Part shown: in pieces, positions 7,424-18,700 of the stretch | Numbering within the stretch: position 1 is the first letter of the stretch | How the letters are laid out: each line of letters begins with the position of its first letter | Assembly: GCA_938041695.1 (NCBI GenBank) | Contig: CALISI010000085.1 | Span: 50,938-114,937, forward strand | Source: an uncultured Actinomyces sp. | GTDB lineage: Bacteria; Actinomycetota; Actinomycetes; Actinomycetales; Actinomycetaceae | Length of the DNA: 64,000 nt | Direction of reading: 5' to 3' | Notes under the pieces: generated by a model | What the model saw: the letters and a program-made list of their open reading frames with translations, nothing else | Told to the model about the DNA's origin: nothing | The model's database searches: none | Made by a program: the position numbers and the translations under genes

Positions 7424-8941
7424 TCACGGCACCGTGACACACTGGGTGACGGGTGCCGATTCGCGGCCCGTGGCCTCCACGACGACGCTCACCGTCAGAC
7501 AGTTCTCACCGCTGACCGCTGTCGTCGTCAGACTGTTGCGACGCATCGTCTCAGCGACCACGGCCTCGCCAGGGCGTGTCAGCAGATACTCAAAAGCCAA
7601 CTCCGCGGCCTGGTACTGCCCCTGCTGGGGAATATCCCAGCCCCACCGGATCTCTTTCCCATTCGGCGTCGCGGTGAGCCCCGTGACCGCCTGCGGAGGA
7701 GCCACGCTCGTATCCGTCCCCTGGCTGGCGCCGCTCAGGGACCCGCCCGTCGCCTCGGCGCTCGGCGTTGCCTCGCCGCTACCGCCGCCCAGGTGAACGC
7801 TGTGCCCGCCGCCGGTCAGCATCGCGACCACCAGGCCCGCGGTCGCCAGCACCATGACGAGCGCAAGAACCGGCAGCACCCACGCGGGACGCTTCGACTC
7901 CCCCTCGACCAAGCCGGTCCTGCCCGTCGTCGAGTTGCCCGCCCAGGCCTCGTTCGACGAGGGCTGTGCACCATCCGCGAAACTACCGCGCCGGGTGCGC
8001 GTACGCTCCGCATCGAGGGCCACCGGGGAGGGCGCGGACAGCGCCGAGGCGGGCGCACTCGAAGAAGCGACGACGCTCAGCTTCATCTCCGTGACCGGGC
8101 GATGCATCTCGCGCTCGATCGTCTGCAACGCGTAGCCGAGGGCCGCCGCCGAACCGAAACGCTGCTCAGGATCCAGACTCATCGCGCGGCGAACGATAGC
8201 CGTCACCGCCTCGGGCACGCCCGGACGGTCGATGCGCGACACACGGCCACGGGCCACGCGCTGGGCCACTGCCTGAGCAGAGTTATCCCCGTCAACCACC
8301 TCAAAGGGCGAACGACCCATCAGCAGCGTCCACAGGGTCGCACCCAGCGCCCACACGTCCTGCGTCGGGTGAGCGCGAGCCGTACCCGCGATCTGCTCCG
8401 GGGGCGCCCACATCACCGAGAACCCGTCACGACCCCCGCGCGGATCCGTCCCCACCGGCTCCGAGACACCAAAATCCGTGAGCACCGGTGACCCATACGC
8501 GTTAATCATGATGTTGCTGGGCTTAATGTCGCGGTGCACGTAGCCCGCACGATGCAGCATCTCCGCGCCGCCACACATGCGGATCACCATGGACAGGGCG
8601 CGGTCCGTCGCCATCGGATTTGCGCGCACCTGGTCGAGGATGTTCGCGACGGGGCAATACTCCATCACCAGGTACGGGCGACCGTCCGGCATGCGGCCCG
8701 CCCCGTAGAGCTGGGCGACAGCCGGGTGACCCGACACGAGAGCCATCACGTCCGCCTCGCGGGCAATACCGGCCTCGCCGTCCGCCCCACGATCACGCCG
8801 GGCAACCTTCACGGCCACCTCTCGGCTGGGCAGCTCCTGGCGGCACAGGAACACGTCCGCAAAACCACCCGACCCCAGCGGCCGGATCCACTGGTATCCC
8901 GGCAGCACCGGGACCATCCCGACGCGAGCGTCGCTCTCCAT
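7424..8941 (-). CDS. Transmembrane Ser/Thr protein kinase with FN3-like ectodomain
   Basis: A 505-residue Hanks-type kinase. The glycine loop GSGGFADV is at about 23-30, then the catalytic Lys45, the HRDIKPSN loop (Asp138), DFG (156-158) and APPEQ in place of APE. A juxtamembrane Ser/Thr/Arg-rich linker (about 290-350) precedes one membrane helix (353-375). The outside part has a Gly/Ser linker and an FN3-like domain (about 410-505) with one Cys pair. It has no PASTA domains, so it is not PknB. The ATG overlaps the upstream stop (TGATG), so translation is coupled to the transglutaminase-like gene. Kinase, FN3 protein, DUF58 and transglutaminase together resemble the PFNA cluster described in bifidobacteria. 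Confidence 0.92.
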   Translation of the reverse strand: MESDARVGMVPVLPGYQWIRPLGSGGFADVFLCRQELPSREVAVKVARRDRGADGEAGIAREADVMALVSGHPAVAQLYGAGRMPDGRPYLVMEYCPVANILDQVRANPMATDRALSMVIRMCGGAEMLHRAGYVHRDIKPSNIMINAYGSPVLTDFGVSEPVGTDPRGGRDGFSVMWAPPEQIAGTARAHPTQDVWALGATLWTLLMGRSPFEVVDGDNSAQAVAQRVARGRVSRIDRPGVPEAVTAIVRRAMSLDPEQRFGSAAALGYALQTIEREMHRPVTEMKLSVVASSSAPASALSAPSPVALDAERTRTRRGSFADGAQPSSNEAWAGNSTTGRTGLVEGESKRPAWVLPVLALVMVLATAGLVVAMLTGGGHSVHLGGGSGEATPSAEATGGSLSGASQGTDTSVAPPQAVTGLTATPNGKEIRWGWDIPQQGQYQAAELAFEYLLTRPGEAVVAETMRRNSLTTTAVSGENCLTVSVVVEATGRESAPVTQCVTVP

Positions 8942-11499
8942 CAGCGTGTTCCTTTCCTACGACCCATACGCCCCGTCAACGGCCGACGCTTCACCCCGGA
9001 TGCGGCGGCCGCCTGGCGGCGCGCACGGCGGCGCCAGCGCAACGACTTCAGCGACAGCGCATAACGCAGCCGCGCGAACGGGGAGACCGAGGCCGCCCAC
9101 TCGCGGCGCAGCTCATCCACGTCCTCCCACGCCTGCTTCGCATCCTCAGGGCGTGCGCCGCCCGCGGCAAAGTCCGCGACATCCGCGCGACGCGCCACGG
9201 TGACCGGGCGGGGAACCGCGCCCGAGAACAGCGACCAGCCGGGCACGCGCACGTCGCTAGCCGAGGCCTTGGCGGGCTTGTGGGACTTCGCCGCCCCCGC
9301 CTCGTCGTCCTCAGATTTGTCAGGCGTCCACTGCGAAGCCAACGCCCACGCGACCTCCTGACGGGTCAGGTGCGGCTCCACCACGAGGCCCGAATCGATC
9401 GCCGTATCCACCAGCTCATCCCACGAACCGCGCACCGACTCGGCGGCCTGCGCGCCGCGGCGGGCCTTGCGGCGGCGAGACTTCGCTAGCAGCACCGCCA
9501 GAACCGGACCGACCAGCAAGAACAGGAACACGGACACCGTCCCGATAGCCATCCACGGGATGTGCAGGCCGTTCGGATCGTGCGGGTCCGTCGCCTGGTC
9601 GCGGGTGGCCGGAGGCAGCTCGACCGGCTGTTCCGGGGGCTCCGGCGGCTGCAAAACCTGCGGCTTGGGCACAGACTTCGGCTTGTTCACCTGCGTCGTG
9701 GGCTGCTGATCGCGCGGAGGCGTCGGGTCGAAGGTCGCCCAGCCCACGCCGGGGAACTCGACCTCGACCCACGCGTGCATGTCCGAGCCCGTCAGGTCGA
9801 CACCGCCCGACGTCCCCTCACGGTAGGCACCCATGACGACGCGGGCGTTAATCCCCTGCGAGTGCAGCATGAGCGCCATGAGCGTCGCGTACTGCTCGTC
9901 GTCGCCCACCAGCGCCTCGGCGCTGATCATGCGCTCAATACGATCCTGGGAGGAACCGGGGCGCGAGTTAATCGTGTCGTCGTTCGAGTAAAAGCCGTCC
10001 GTGTGCAGGTAGCTCTCGATGGCGCGGGCCTTTTCCAGGTCCGAGCGCGCGCTCGTCGTGTGCTCCGATGCCAGGGAATCCACATCCTTGGGCACATTTG
10101 TGTCCGTGCCCGTGTAGCGGGCCGCATCCACGCTGGCAAACTCCGAATCCTCGTGATCGCGCGGCATCGTCGTGCTCAGCGAATAGTTGAACTGGCCCGT
10201 CGGCCCCGTCGTCAGGGCGGTCTCCGCCCACAGGTCGTAGTTCAAGCCCTTCTGCTGCTCGGCAGCGCCCGGGTCGGAAGGCTCAAAACGCAGCACCGAT
10301 ACCTCGCCAAACGTCGGCACCCACGGGCCCAAGAGCTGCGAGGTAGACACCGAGGCCTGCTCTCCCGCCGTTTCTGCGCTGCGTCCCGGGATCGTGGACC
10401 CGACGCGGCGGTACCCAGCGGTACCATCAGCGTTGTTCGTCACACCCATGCCGAACGTCGTTCCGTCGTACACCTCCATCGCGCCCAGGCGCACGCGCGC
10501 ACCCTTGGGCAGATTGGACACGCGGATCAGGGATTCGTCCTCCAGATCCTTGTTGTAGTGGCGGTAACTGGACAGCGGAGAGGGATACTCGCGCGCATCC
10601 ACGGGCGGTTCGACGACGTCACGGCCCACAACGCGATCCGAGGCCGTGGGTCCCAGCAGGGATGCCGCGGGGAGGGCGGCCGCAACCATCACGCCCACCA
10701 TCAGGGCACCCATGCCCACGCGCCACCACACGTGCACGACCTGACGCGACGAGCCACCCATCGTCGTGGATGCGGTGGTCGACAACGCGGACATGCCGAT
10801 CACGATGTCGGCGCCCATGCGGGCACGGCCAATCGCCGACGCCCACGCCCACCACACGATCAGGCCAACCCACCACGCGATAACGAGGAGGGACGAGGGC
10901 GCCTCGTGCGTGGGCCCCCACACGATCGCAATCACTCCGGCGAGAATCAGCGGCAGGGATCCCCACATGGGACGCCCGTACCGTACTGTGACGACCCCCG
11001 CCGCAACCGAGCACACGAGGCACGTCATCCACGGGACCATCGCCGGACCAACATAGGAACCGGCAGGAGGCGTCAGCGTCAGAAGATCCTTCCAGGCCTC
11101 GACCGAACCGATCACCAGCGTCTGGAGAGTGCGCGACGTGGGAACCACGACCCACCGGGTCGTGTCTCGCAGGGCTGCCGCCCCGCCCAACAGGAAGTGA
11201 GCCGCGACGACGGAAGCCACAATCGACAGCAGGTCCCAACGCCACTTCGCCGCCGCCCACGCGAGAGCGAGGCCGGTCGCCACGCCTGAAAGCGCCGCGA
11301 TCACACCCTGACCGCCACCAAAGACGGACTCGAACTGTGCCACCGGGCCAGTGAACAGAACGGCAAGAATCAGGAGGGACCACGCGGGCATGGCGGCGCG
11401 GTGCACCGAGCCACCCATGGTGGTTTCCTGGGCACTCGACCGACGCGTTCGACGCGGCGGCGCGGCCTGACGAGAGGGGGTGCGGGTAGGCGTGCTCAC
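8941..11499 (-). CDS. TgpA-type membrane transglutaminase-like protein (Cys replaced by Asp)
   Basis: An 852-residue protein with an N-terminal block of about six to seven membrane helices (residues 30-265), a large outer region with the transglutaminase core (about 470-600), one further helix (about 655-675) and a cytoplasmic C-terminus. His575 (DMHAW) and Asp591 (FDPTP) of the triad are present. The motif that normally reads GDCEQ or GxCxxxA is GDDEQYA, so Asp534 stands where the catalytic Cys is expected. A GTG start overlaps the DUF58 stop (GTGA). TgpA-like proteins are usually paired with DUF58 and a MoxR ATPase; here the ATPase gene is missing. The role is probably envelope-related, possibly non-catalytic. 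Confidence 0.87.
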   Translation of the reverse strand: MSTPTRTPSRQAAPPRRTRRSSAQETTMGGSVHRAAMPAWSLLILAVLFTGPVAQFESVFGGGQGVIAALSGVATGLALAWAAAKWRWDLLSIVASVVAAHFLLGGAAALRDTTRWVVVPTSRTLQTLVIGSVEAWKDLLTLTPPAGSYVGPAMVPWMTCLVCSVAAGVVTVRYGRPMWGSLPLILAGVIAIVWGPTHEAPSSLLVIAWWVGLIVWWAWASAIGRARMGADIVIGMSALSTTASTTMGGSSRQVVHVWWRVGMGALMVGVMVAAALPAASLLGPTASDRVVGRDVVEPPVDAREYPSPLSSYRHYNKDLEDESLIRVSNLPKGARVRLGAMEVYDGTTFGMGVTNNADGTAGYRRVGSTIPGRSAETAGEQASVSTSQLLGPWVPTFGEVSVLRFEPSDPGAAEQQKGLNYDLWAETALTTGPTGQFNYSLSTTMPRDHEDSEFASVDAARYTGTDTNVPKDVDSLASEHTTSARSDLEKARAIESYLHTDGFYSNDDTINSRPGSSQDRIERMISAEALVGDDEQYATLMALMLHSQGINARVVMGAYREGTSGGVDLTGSDMHAWVEVEFPGVGWATFDPTPPRDQQPTTQVNKPKSVPKPQVLQPPEPPEQPVELPPATRDQATDPHDPNGLHIPWMAIGTVSVFLFLLVGPVLAVLLAKSRRRKARRGAQAAESVRGSWDELVDTAIDSGLVVEPHLTRQEVAWALASQWTPDKSEDDEAGAAKSHKPAKASASDVRVPGWSLFSGAVPRPVTVARRADVADFAAGGARPEDAKQAWEDVDELRREWAASVSPFARLRYALSLKSLRWRRRARRQAAAASGVKRRPLTGRMGRRKGTR

Positions 11500-12731
11500 G
11501 CGTTCACCCCCCGCGACACGAGCATCGGCAGGTCCTCAAGGGAGGGGCAATCGATGATGACGCCGCGTGTGATCTTGCGTCGGCGCCTCGCCCGTCCCGC
11601 GACCACGCGAATGACGGACACGACCACGTCAACTGGCGCGATATTCGCCAGGCGGGCCGCTTCCTCGTCATCCACGGACTCACTCACCACGATCGACAGG
11701 ACCGAAATCCCGCCACGCTCCATGATGCAGCGACGGACGATGCCCGCGAAGTCGGGACGCGTCGAGGTCTCCATCTCGGACAGCGCATCCAGCATCGCCA
11801 TGGGCGTTCCCGTCGGAATCCACTCGTCCGCAGTGTGCATCGACACCGTGCGCGCCTCACCCGACCCTGCGATCGCCAGCGACGCCGCGACCGACACGGC
11901 TGTCTCGAAGGAACGCCGATCCCAGGCGTCCATGCGCGTGTCGAGGAGCACCATGTGGTGGGAACGGTGAGTCTCCTCGAACTGGCGTACGATCAGGCGG
12001 CCCAGGCGCGCCGTCGAAGGCCAGTGCACCGCGCGCCGGTCGTCGCCCGGCTCATAATCACGCAGTGCGTGGAAGGACACGTCCGAACTGGTCAGTTTTT
12101 CGCTGGCCACGCCTTCGACATCCATCTGCATACCCGTCGCGTCAAACGAGAAGCGCACCGTCGGCGGATGCACGTGCACCAGGATCGGATCGTCCCACGA
12201 GCGCACGCGGCGCAGCAGGCCCAGGCCGTCCATACGCACGGTGCGCGCCGGGCCCACGTTGATCACGCCTCGGCGCTTCGTCATCACCGAGAATGCCTCG
12301 TTCCACGTGCTGTTCGCGCTGATCGGAGGTACCAGGAACTCGCCACTGCCTCGTCCGATCGTGACCTCCACGATCGTCGAACCCGAGCGGTGCCCGGACT
12401 CGTTGACCACGCGGATGCGCCCCACCGCCACCTGACCGGCAACGATGCGATCATTCTTCATGCGCAAGGACACCGACAGCGGCGACGGGGACGCGACCGA
12501 GGCGACCGCGACCACGAGGGCCACCAGGCCCATCACGGCAACGATGAAGCCCTCCAGCCATCCGAAGGCCGCCGCAGCGACGCCACCCGCGGCCGTTACC
12601 GCGATCACCGCCCACCCGACCGGCGTGAGCGCGCCCAGCCAACGAGCCGCCGCGTCGTAACCGGGCAGGGCCCGCACGCGTTCGCCCAGGGCACGCCACG
12701 CGCCGTTGAGAAGCCGACGTAGTTTCTTCAC
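11496..12731 (-). CDS. DUF58 family membrane protein
   Basis: A 411-residue protein with two hydrophobic helices near the N-terminus (about residues 30-80), a beta-rich domain and then the DUF58 (vWA-like) core. The family signature is clear: LRDYEPGDDRRAVHW followed by an Arg-rich strand and a VLLDTRMD strand. DUF58 proteins accompany MoxR AAA ATPases and transglutaminases; the function is not established. GTG at 12731 is preferred because CGGAG lies about 10 bases upstream, overlapping the end of the FN3 gene by nothing but its stop region. An ATG at 12788 would overlap the upstream gene by 50 bases and has a badly placed ribosome site. Its last codons overlap the transglutaminase-like start. 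Confidence 0.85.
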   Translation of the reverse strand: MKKLRRLLNGAWRALGERVRALPGYDAAARWLGALTPVGWAVIAVTAAGGVAAAAFGWLEGFIVAVMGLVALVVAVASVASPSPLSVSLRMKNDRIVAGQVAVGRIRVVNESGHRSGSTIVEVTIGRGSGEFLVPPISANSTWNEAFSVMTKRRGVINVGPARTVRMDGLGLLRRVRSWDDPILVHVHPPTVRFSFDATGMQMDVEGVASEKLTSSDVSFHALRDYEPGDDRRAVHWPSTARLGRLIVRQFEETHRSHHMVLLDTRMDAWDRRSFETAVSVAASLAIAGSGEARTVSMHTADEWIPTGTPMAMLDALSEMETSTRPDFAGIVRRCIMERGGISVLSIVVSESVDDEEAARLANIAPVDVVVSVIRVVAGRARRRRKITRGVIIDCPSLEDLPMLVSRGVNA

Positions 12732-12738
12732 GCGAACA

Positions 12739-15700
12739 TCACTCCGGACGGCATTCGCCGATGAGGTAGGACCCTTGCTTGAAGGCATCCTCGCTGTCTG
12801 CCTGGGTGGTCAGGCGCGTCCAGATCGGGCCCGGACCATCCACACGCACCCACTCCGTACCGTTCGTGCGGTCGTTGCGCACGGGACACACGAACGGGAC
12901 CGACGAACCCGACCATCCCGGCGCGTTCAGCGTGAACGTGTGGCACGAGGCCGGGTTGAACCCGCGCTCGTCTCCGCGGCACGTCTGCACCCACTGAGCG
13001 CTCACGTCGAGCTTCGTGGTTTCCGTTGGGCGCTGACTCATCACCGTCTCACCCACATCGTTGACCGCAACGACCGTGGCCTGGTATCTCGTGCCCTGGG
13101 CCAGATCCGAGAAGGTCGCCTCGGTGGCACCACGAGACAAGGGCTTCGTCTCGCCGTTACTCAGCGTCACGCGGATCTGCGTCACAGCGGGATTGGCCGC
13201 CACGGGGTCCCAACGCACCGTCAGGCTCGTCGCGTTGACGTTCGTGATCGACACTCCCACCTGCGACGGTGCGCCCGTCGCCTGGCCGACCGCCGGCACC
13301 GGCGGGGATGCCGTGGTTTCGTTCTTCAAGCCGACGCCCGTCTGGCAGAAGTAGAACGTCTGCGGCTGCCAACTGTTAACCGTCAGAGTGTCACCGTTCT
13401 CGACCTGCGTCCCAGCGGCACACGCTTCCCGGGAACTGGCATAACGCAGCGTCAGGCGCGACGCGTCGAAGCCTCGGCCCGGAACGCGTACCAGACCGTC
13501 CACGCGCACCTTGCCTTCTTCTCCGATACCGGACAGGGTCGGGGCAGAAATCGGCGCGGGGGTCGTCGCAATCGAAACGTACGTGGTGGCAGGTGCCGAC
13601 GTATCCCCGTGCGAGTTCGACAGCGTCACCGATGCAGACACCTTACTGCCCGTCGGCACGCCCGACAGCGTGGCAGTACGAGCGTCAGACGAAACCTGCA
13701 CTTCCACGCCATTGACCGAAACCGTGGCCGGGCCCCACCCCTTGCCATTGGGAGATTCCAGGCCCCACGTAACCTCAACCGTCGCCTCGTTCGGATCGCC
13801 CGCCGAGCCGGTTGCAACAGCGCTCACGCCGGTCGCTTGATCCGGCTTCCCGTGCGGGTAGCCCTCGGTCGGTGAGGACGCCGGAGACGGCGTCTCCGCA
13901 TTATTCAGCGCCTGAACGGACACCGAGTACAGCTCACCGTTCTTCAATCCACCGATCCGGATCGAGTTCTCAGAGCCCGACACCGACTGCGAGATCGGCT
14001 GGCCACCCGACGGCAAATTAACGAACACCATGTACGTGTGGATCGCAGACCCCGAGTTGCTGGGCTTCACCCACGAGATATCGAGGGCACCATCGACACC
14101 CACAACCGTGGGCGCCGCCATCTGCTCGGGTGCCGCGTCGATCAGCACCTCGGCGGACGGCGCCGACGGATCCGAATCCCCGGCCTCATTGTGCGCGACG
14201 ACCGTGAAGGAGTGCTTCACGCCGTTCTCCAGGCCCGTGACCTGGACGCCCGGATCGCGCGTCGTGAAGGTCCGACCGCTATTCCTATCGGTGATCGTGT
14301 AGCCCGTAATCGGGCCGCCGTTGGAGGCACCCGAGTCGAAGCGCACGAAGGCCGTGCCCGCGCCCATTGGCGTGACCGAGACGTTCTGGGGCGGTTCGGG
14401 ACGGTCGACGACCTGGACGACAACGCGGCCCTGGACCACGCGATCCGGGTCGTTCGTCGCATCCATGACGCGGTACACGACGATCATGTCGCCATGGAAG
14501 CCTGTCTTGGGGGTCACCGACAGGACGTTGCCATTGCCCGAAGCGGTTCCCTGGCCCACGTGCACCGACGCGTCCAGGACCACGAGCGGATCCGGGAACG
14601 GGTTCGTCGTGTACTCCGACAGCTTCACGTCCACCGTCTGGGCGGCCTTCGCCTTGATGCGAGCCTCCGTCGTCGTCACGAGGGGCTTGGAGGACTTCAC
14701 GATCGTCACCGGAATGTCGGCGTTGACCGCGCCCGAGCCGTCGTCGACGCTGACAGTAATCGCGCCGACCGGGCCCTTGGACTGGTCCTTCTTGCCGGAC
14801 ACGGTCAGGTTGTAGCCGTCCAGGGACACGTCCACGCCGCCGGGGGCCTTCACCACGGCGTAGGAGAAGCTGTTCTTGGCCTGGTCGTCCGGGTCGTCCA
14901 CCATCTGCGTGAGATCGACCGTCACGGACTCTCCCTGGCCCACGAGGATCGGGGTCGGGGTCAGGCGCGGCGGCAGATTCCTGGCCGGCTTGATCGTCAC
15001 CGGGATCGTCAGCGTCGAGGACAGGGCCGAGGCGTCGTCCGAGGCGCCGTCACGCACCGTGAAGGACACCGAGGCCTTGCCCGAGGCCGTGTCGGGAGCA
15101 CTCACCACGAGGTGCGTCGGGTCCTGCAGGGACACCGAATCCAGGCCGCCGTTGAACTTCACCGAGGCCGCGTCCGTAATGATCGGGGAACGCGAATGAT
15201 CGCGCACGAGCACGTAGTCGCCGATATCAAGGGTCACCGACGAACCCGCGCGGATCGCCACCGGAATACGCGTCATATCCAGGCGCGGAGCCAGCAGGTC
15301 GGTACCCGGAACGGTCACGACCGCGCTCGCGCTCAGGCCGTCGGGATCCGTCACCGTGTAGACGACGAGGCGACGACGCGCATCCGGGGAAATTGACAGG
15401 TTCTGCCCCGACACGCTCACGCCCGAGCCCCGCGCCGACACCGTCAGCGCAGCCGTCGTCCCATCCGGGTCCTCGTCATTGACGAGGACGGGAACGCTCA
15501 CGGGCTTCGAATCGGCGGGGAGGTCCGCGACAGACACGACGTCATCGCGGGCAATCGGGGCGCGCAGCGGCGCATCAGCATCCACCGTCACCGTCAACTG
15601 CCCTTGCGCGCGTCCGCCTCGTCCATCCTGAATCTGGTAGGCGACGACGAACACGCCATCGGCTGCGGGAGCCTTGACCGTCACCGCATCCTGCGCCACG

Positions 15701-18700
15701 GTGACGGTAGCTGCGGGATCCGACACCGACACGGTCGCGGGGTCCGTATCGACCGACAGGGCATCGCCATCCGCGTCCAAGTCGTTGCTCAGGACGTTGA
15801 CACTCACCTCGCGTCCCGGTCGAATCGTCACCGAGTCAGGCACGGCCGTCGGGTTGTGGTTCTGCGATCCCGGGGGCGCAATACCAACGCGCACGCGGGC
15901 GCGCCCCTGCACGCCGAGGCGGTCCTCGACGATGTAGGAGAACGTGTCCGTACCGGTCGCATTGTCGGAGGGCGTGTACTCCAGCCACTCCGTCCCCAGC
16001 ACGACGCTACCCTTGGCTGGCGGCTGGTCAATGCCGACCAGAGCGACCGAGTCGCCGTCTGGATCGATGCCCGTCAGGGGCACCGGGATGCGCGCCATCT
16101 GCCCCTGCACGGCCCAGGCGCTCAGCGCCTTGGGCACGGGCGCGCTGTTCGCAGCGGAGGAGGCAATGACCTCGAACGTGACGGTCGACGTCGAGCGGTT
16201 ACCCACCGAGTCGACGGCCGTGTACGCCACGCGCACCACGCCGGCCTCGGAGCCGGCGGCCAGGCGCACCTGGTTGCCCGTCACGAAAACCGTGCCCAGC
16301 TCGGCGCCAGTCATGACCTGCACGTCGGGGTCCAGGCTCAGCGTCAGACCGATCGGCGAGCGGTCGTTCGACAGGACGCTCACCGAGCCGATGTCGTCGG
16401 CGCGCACCTTCGCCGTGTCCGGCGTGGTCTCAGGCGGGGTCTCGTCGCTCTGCGCATCCGTCGGGATGACGCTCACCTGAGCAGTCGCGGAACCCGCGCC
16501 GTTGGAGACCGTGTAGGTAAAGGTCGTGACATCGTTGAGGCCGCCCGGCGACGTGATGCGCAGCAGGTGGCGCTCGATGAGCGTGACCTCAAGACCCGAG
16601 TTCGCGGGCACGTCGATCGACTGAACGACGAGGACGCCGCCCGACGGGTCCGTATCGTTGGCCAGCGGCGCGATCAGCGAGGCGCCGCCCGAGGGCAGGA
16701 CCGCCAGGTCGTCCTCGGCGATCGGCAGAGCGTTCGTGTCATCGTCGACCACGTCGACGCGGATGACGCCGACCGTCGTCGACGGGCCGTCGGAGACCGT
16801 GTAGGTAAACTGGAAGGATCCCGGCACCGAGCCCGTAAACGTCAGCGTGCCGCGCGAGAGGTCAGCGGAGACCGAGGTGCCCGCCGGGGCCGTGCCCGCC
16901 GCCACGAGGGACAGGGCGTCGCCGTTGGGATCCGTGTCGTTGGCGATCGGGTCGATGGTCAGCGGCTCAGCGACGCGCGCCACGTAGAAGTCGGCGCGCG
17001 CCACCGGCGGCACGTTGCCCGTCTCCTGGACGCTCACCTTCAGCTCGCCGGTGGTCTCGGCGTGGCCATCCGACAGGGTCACGGCGATCGCCTTGACACC
17101 CGCGCCGGAACCCAGGTCGCGGATCTGAACTGTCCCGTCCTCGGAGAACTGCACGGCCATGCCCTCGGGAGCCGTCGCCGACTTCAGGTAGAACTGGTCT
17201 CCATCGGGATCAATCCAGTCCGACAGCAGATTGTACTCCACCTGCGCGTTCGCACCCACCTTGATGACCGGGTGCTTGAGCTGACGCGGACCCTCGTTCT
17301 TGCTCCACGGGTGGATCGTCAGCGTCACGGTCGCCGTCGCGCCCGCCAGGCCATCCGAGGCCTCGTATGTGAAGGACGTCGACCCGCTCGTCATGTTCTC
17401 GGGGACGTCCGTGATCTGCAGGGCTCGGCCGCCCCTCGTGCGCACGATCGAGCCGAACTCGGGGTTGGTGACCGCACGCGCCGTCAGCACGTCGCCGTCG
17501 TCGTCGGAGTCGTTGTCGAGGACGGGCAGCAGCGTCGAGCGGCCCGGGCGGATGCCGAAGTCATCGTCGACGGCCTCGGGCGGCGTGTTCTTGTCGTTGT
17601 GCTCCGGCTCGGAGACCTGCTCGCGATCGTCGGGGGTCGGAGTATCTTCTTCCTCCTGCTCCTCGGTGGGGATCTGATCCCAGTTGTCGACGACAACCAT
17701 GTTCTTGTCGGGCAGCCACAGCGTGCCCGTCGAGACGTCGTTGAGGACGATGCGCGTACGGTTCGTCCGGAAAACAGCAGACGTGGCCTCGGCGAGCGTA
17801 GGCACAGTCTGCGCCTGGTTGCGCGTGGAGTCCGTGCAGGTGCGCACGAACGCGCCCGAGCCCGCCCAGGCACCGTAGGAGCAACCGCGGTGGAAGACCG
17901 GGGCCGCGGGGGTGCCCTTCTGGCCGCTCTCCGAGGCCTCCTGGCGCTCGATCGCCTTGCCGTTCAGGGGCACGGACACCAGCTCGTCGCTGGTCGCGAG
18001 GAGGACCGAGGCGGCCTCGTCGCCAGGGGCCTGCAGGACCGCGCCGGTCACGTGCTCCTCGGCGAGGTCGCGTACCTTGCCACCGGGCAACACCAGCTTG
18101 TTACCGGCCTGGTCGTAGATGACGGGCTTGTCACCGACCGCGGTGATCGTCGGTGTTCCGGCCGGGGTGAAATCCTTGATCTCCGTGTTCTTTGCGCGCC
18201 AAGCCTGGCCTTCTCGCGTGAGCGTGACCAGCTTGGAGGACCCGGGAGAGTATGCGAAGACCGTCCCCGTGTTCGACACCGCGACGACCCCGTCGCTCAG
18301 GTCGTTCGCGATTGCATCCTCGCGCACGAGCGACATGGAAGCCGGTTCGTTGGCGTCACCCACCCACAGCAGGCCCTCGTTGGGGTCGAGGACGGCCAAC
18401 ACGGACCCGCCCTGGACCTGGACCGCGTTCTCAGGCAGCGTGATCGCCTGGCCCAGCGAGAAGGACGTGGAGCGCACGGGGGTAACCGTACGGCCCACTG
18501 TTTCCCCCAGAGTCACGTCGCCGCCGGCCTGCCCGATGTCGAAGGACGCGGACTTGACCGAGACTGTGCCGTCGAGCATGAGCGCGTCATAGTTGAGGTG
18601 GCCCAGGAGCTTGCGATCCTGGTTCGTCACCCAGATACCGCCGTCATCGACGCTGACCTGGGTGACCTCGACGCCGCGGTAGACCACCGCGAGGACGCAC

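Noticed and set aside
12731..12788. Missing MoxR ATPase hidden between fn3 and duf58
   Set aside because: The two genes abut or overlap; there is no room and no Walker motif in any frame there.
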